This document shows, one piece after another, positions 63,759 to 64,000 of a DNA stretch of 64,000 nt (within the stretch, counting starts at the first letter, position 1; the number at the start of each line of letters is the position of its first letter). The position numbers were made by a program, and so were the translations under genes. Origin of the DNA: Paenibacillus sp. IHBB 10380 (GTDB lineage: Bacteria; Bacillota; Bacilli; Paenibacillales; Paenibacillaceae); the NCBI RefSeq assembly GCF_000949425.1, contig NZ_CP010976.1, positions 992,001-1,056,000 of the forward strand, read 5' to 3'. The notes beneath the pieces were generated by a model that was not told the DNA's origin, ran no database searches, and saw nothing but the letters and a program-made list of their open reading frames with translations.

Positions 63759-64000
63759 TTATCCTTGATTCTCGTTATTCTCAAATAGAACGCGATACTC
63801 TGAATAACCTTCCTGCTCCAAGTTCTCTTTGGATACAAAGCGGAGGGCAGCAGAATTAATACAGTAGCGTAGACCCGTAGGTCCTGGCCCATCGTTAAAT
63901 ACGTGTCCTAGATGCGAATCGGCATCTTTACTACGTACTTCCGTACGAATCATAAAGTGAGTAGCATCTGTTTTCTCCTTAATCACATACTCTTGAAGTG
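63759..64000 (-). CDS. msrB: Peptide-methionine (R)-S-oxide reductase, 5' part outside window
   Basis: The reverse strand is open to the window edge and encodes about the last 80 residues of MsrB or of an MsrA-MsrB fusion. [18 protein letters not shown] and [14 protein letters not shown] are MsrB signatures; the cysteine in RYCIN is catalytic. The N-terminus lies outside. It repairs oxidised methionine. Confidence 0.93.
   Translation of the reverse strand, partial: LQEYVIKEKTDATHFMIRTEVRSKDADSHLGHVFNDGPGPTGLRYCINSAALRFVSKENLEQEGYSEYRVLFENNENQG

Noticed and set aside
1..64000. tRNA or rRNA genes
   Set aside because: No cloverleaf with GGTTCGA-type T arm and no rRNA sequence was recognised in the window.

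Overview
The window comes from a spore-forming Bacillota chromosome, most likely Paenibacillus or a close relative. The first 29 kb follow the Bacillus subtilis yloA-to-recG gene order almost gene for gene: rqcH, a P-type Ca2+ ATPase, yicC/yloC, remA, gmk, rpoZ, coaBC, priA, def, fmt, rsmB, rlmN, prpC, prkC, rsgA, rpe, spoVM, rpmB, fakA, a DegV/FakB protein and recG, followed by a probable spoVIF. dapF and a yitJ-type homocysteine methyltransferase/MTHFR are inserted near the start. thiN (between rpe and spoVM) and asp23/yloU (before fakA), which the B. subtilis order predicts, are not seen. Many genes start with GTG or TTG behind strong GGAGG-type ribosome binding sites. SpoVM is only 26 codons long and was found by reading the sequence directly.

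From 29 to 34 kb lie small accessory genes: a SRAP protein, a VanZ-RDD membrane protein, a DUF4870 protein, a DsbA/FrnE-like and SnoaL-like pair behind two matching palindromic operators, and a TraX-like protein.

From 34 to 58 kb the window is AT-richer, mobile and partly decayed. It holds an ECF sigma/anti-sigma pair, a T-box-controlled class II aminoacyl-tRNA-synthetase-like protein, an M29 aminopeptidase with an amber fourth codon, two IS110-family elements and a fragment of a third, an IS256-family element, a frameshifted tyrosine recombinase and a second integrase remnant, and a methyltransferase broken by a 10-bp tandem duplication. Intact genes here include a MerR/CPBP pair, two APH-like kinases, two GNAT enzymes, an SOS-controlled Y-family polymerase cassette, an HxlR/flavodoxin-like oxidoreductase pair, a TPR-SUKH protein and a shortened VanZ protein. 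A family of two-hairpin intergenic repeats (core CTAACGGGaaACGnTAGTT) is scattered through this segment and was not seen outside it.

The main discovery candidate is in the IS110 elements at 39.2-40.7 kb and 43.7-45.0 kb. Both sit inside copies of the two-hairpin repeat. Upstream of each transposase is a non-coding region with the layout of a bridge RNA: 5' hairpin, target loop, donor loop. The two RNAs differ in their guide segments, and each matches its own insertion flank (GGGCAGGT versus GGGACACG) and its own element end (AAACATG versus AGCATG). A stem in the donor loop shows a compensatory base-pair change. Other copies of the repeat in the window look like free target sites.

The last 6 kb return to ordinary chromosomal genes: a c-di-AMP (ydaO-type) riboswitch ahead of an unknown 151-residue protein, flavohemoprotein hmp with a divergent Crp/Fnr regulator, a YitT-family membrane protein behind a possible leader peptide and hairpin, an S66 carboxypeptidase and the end of msrB.
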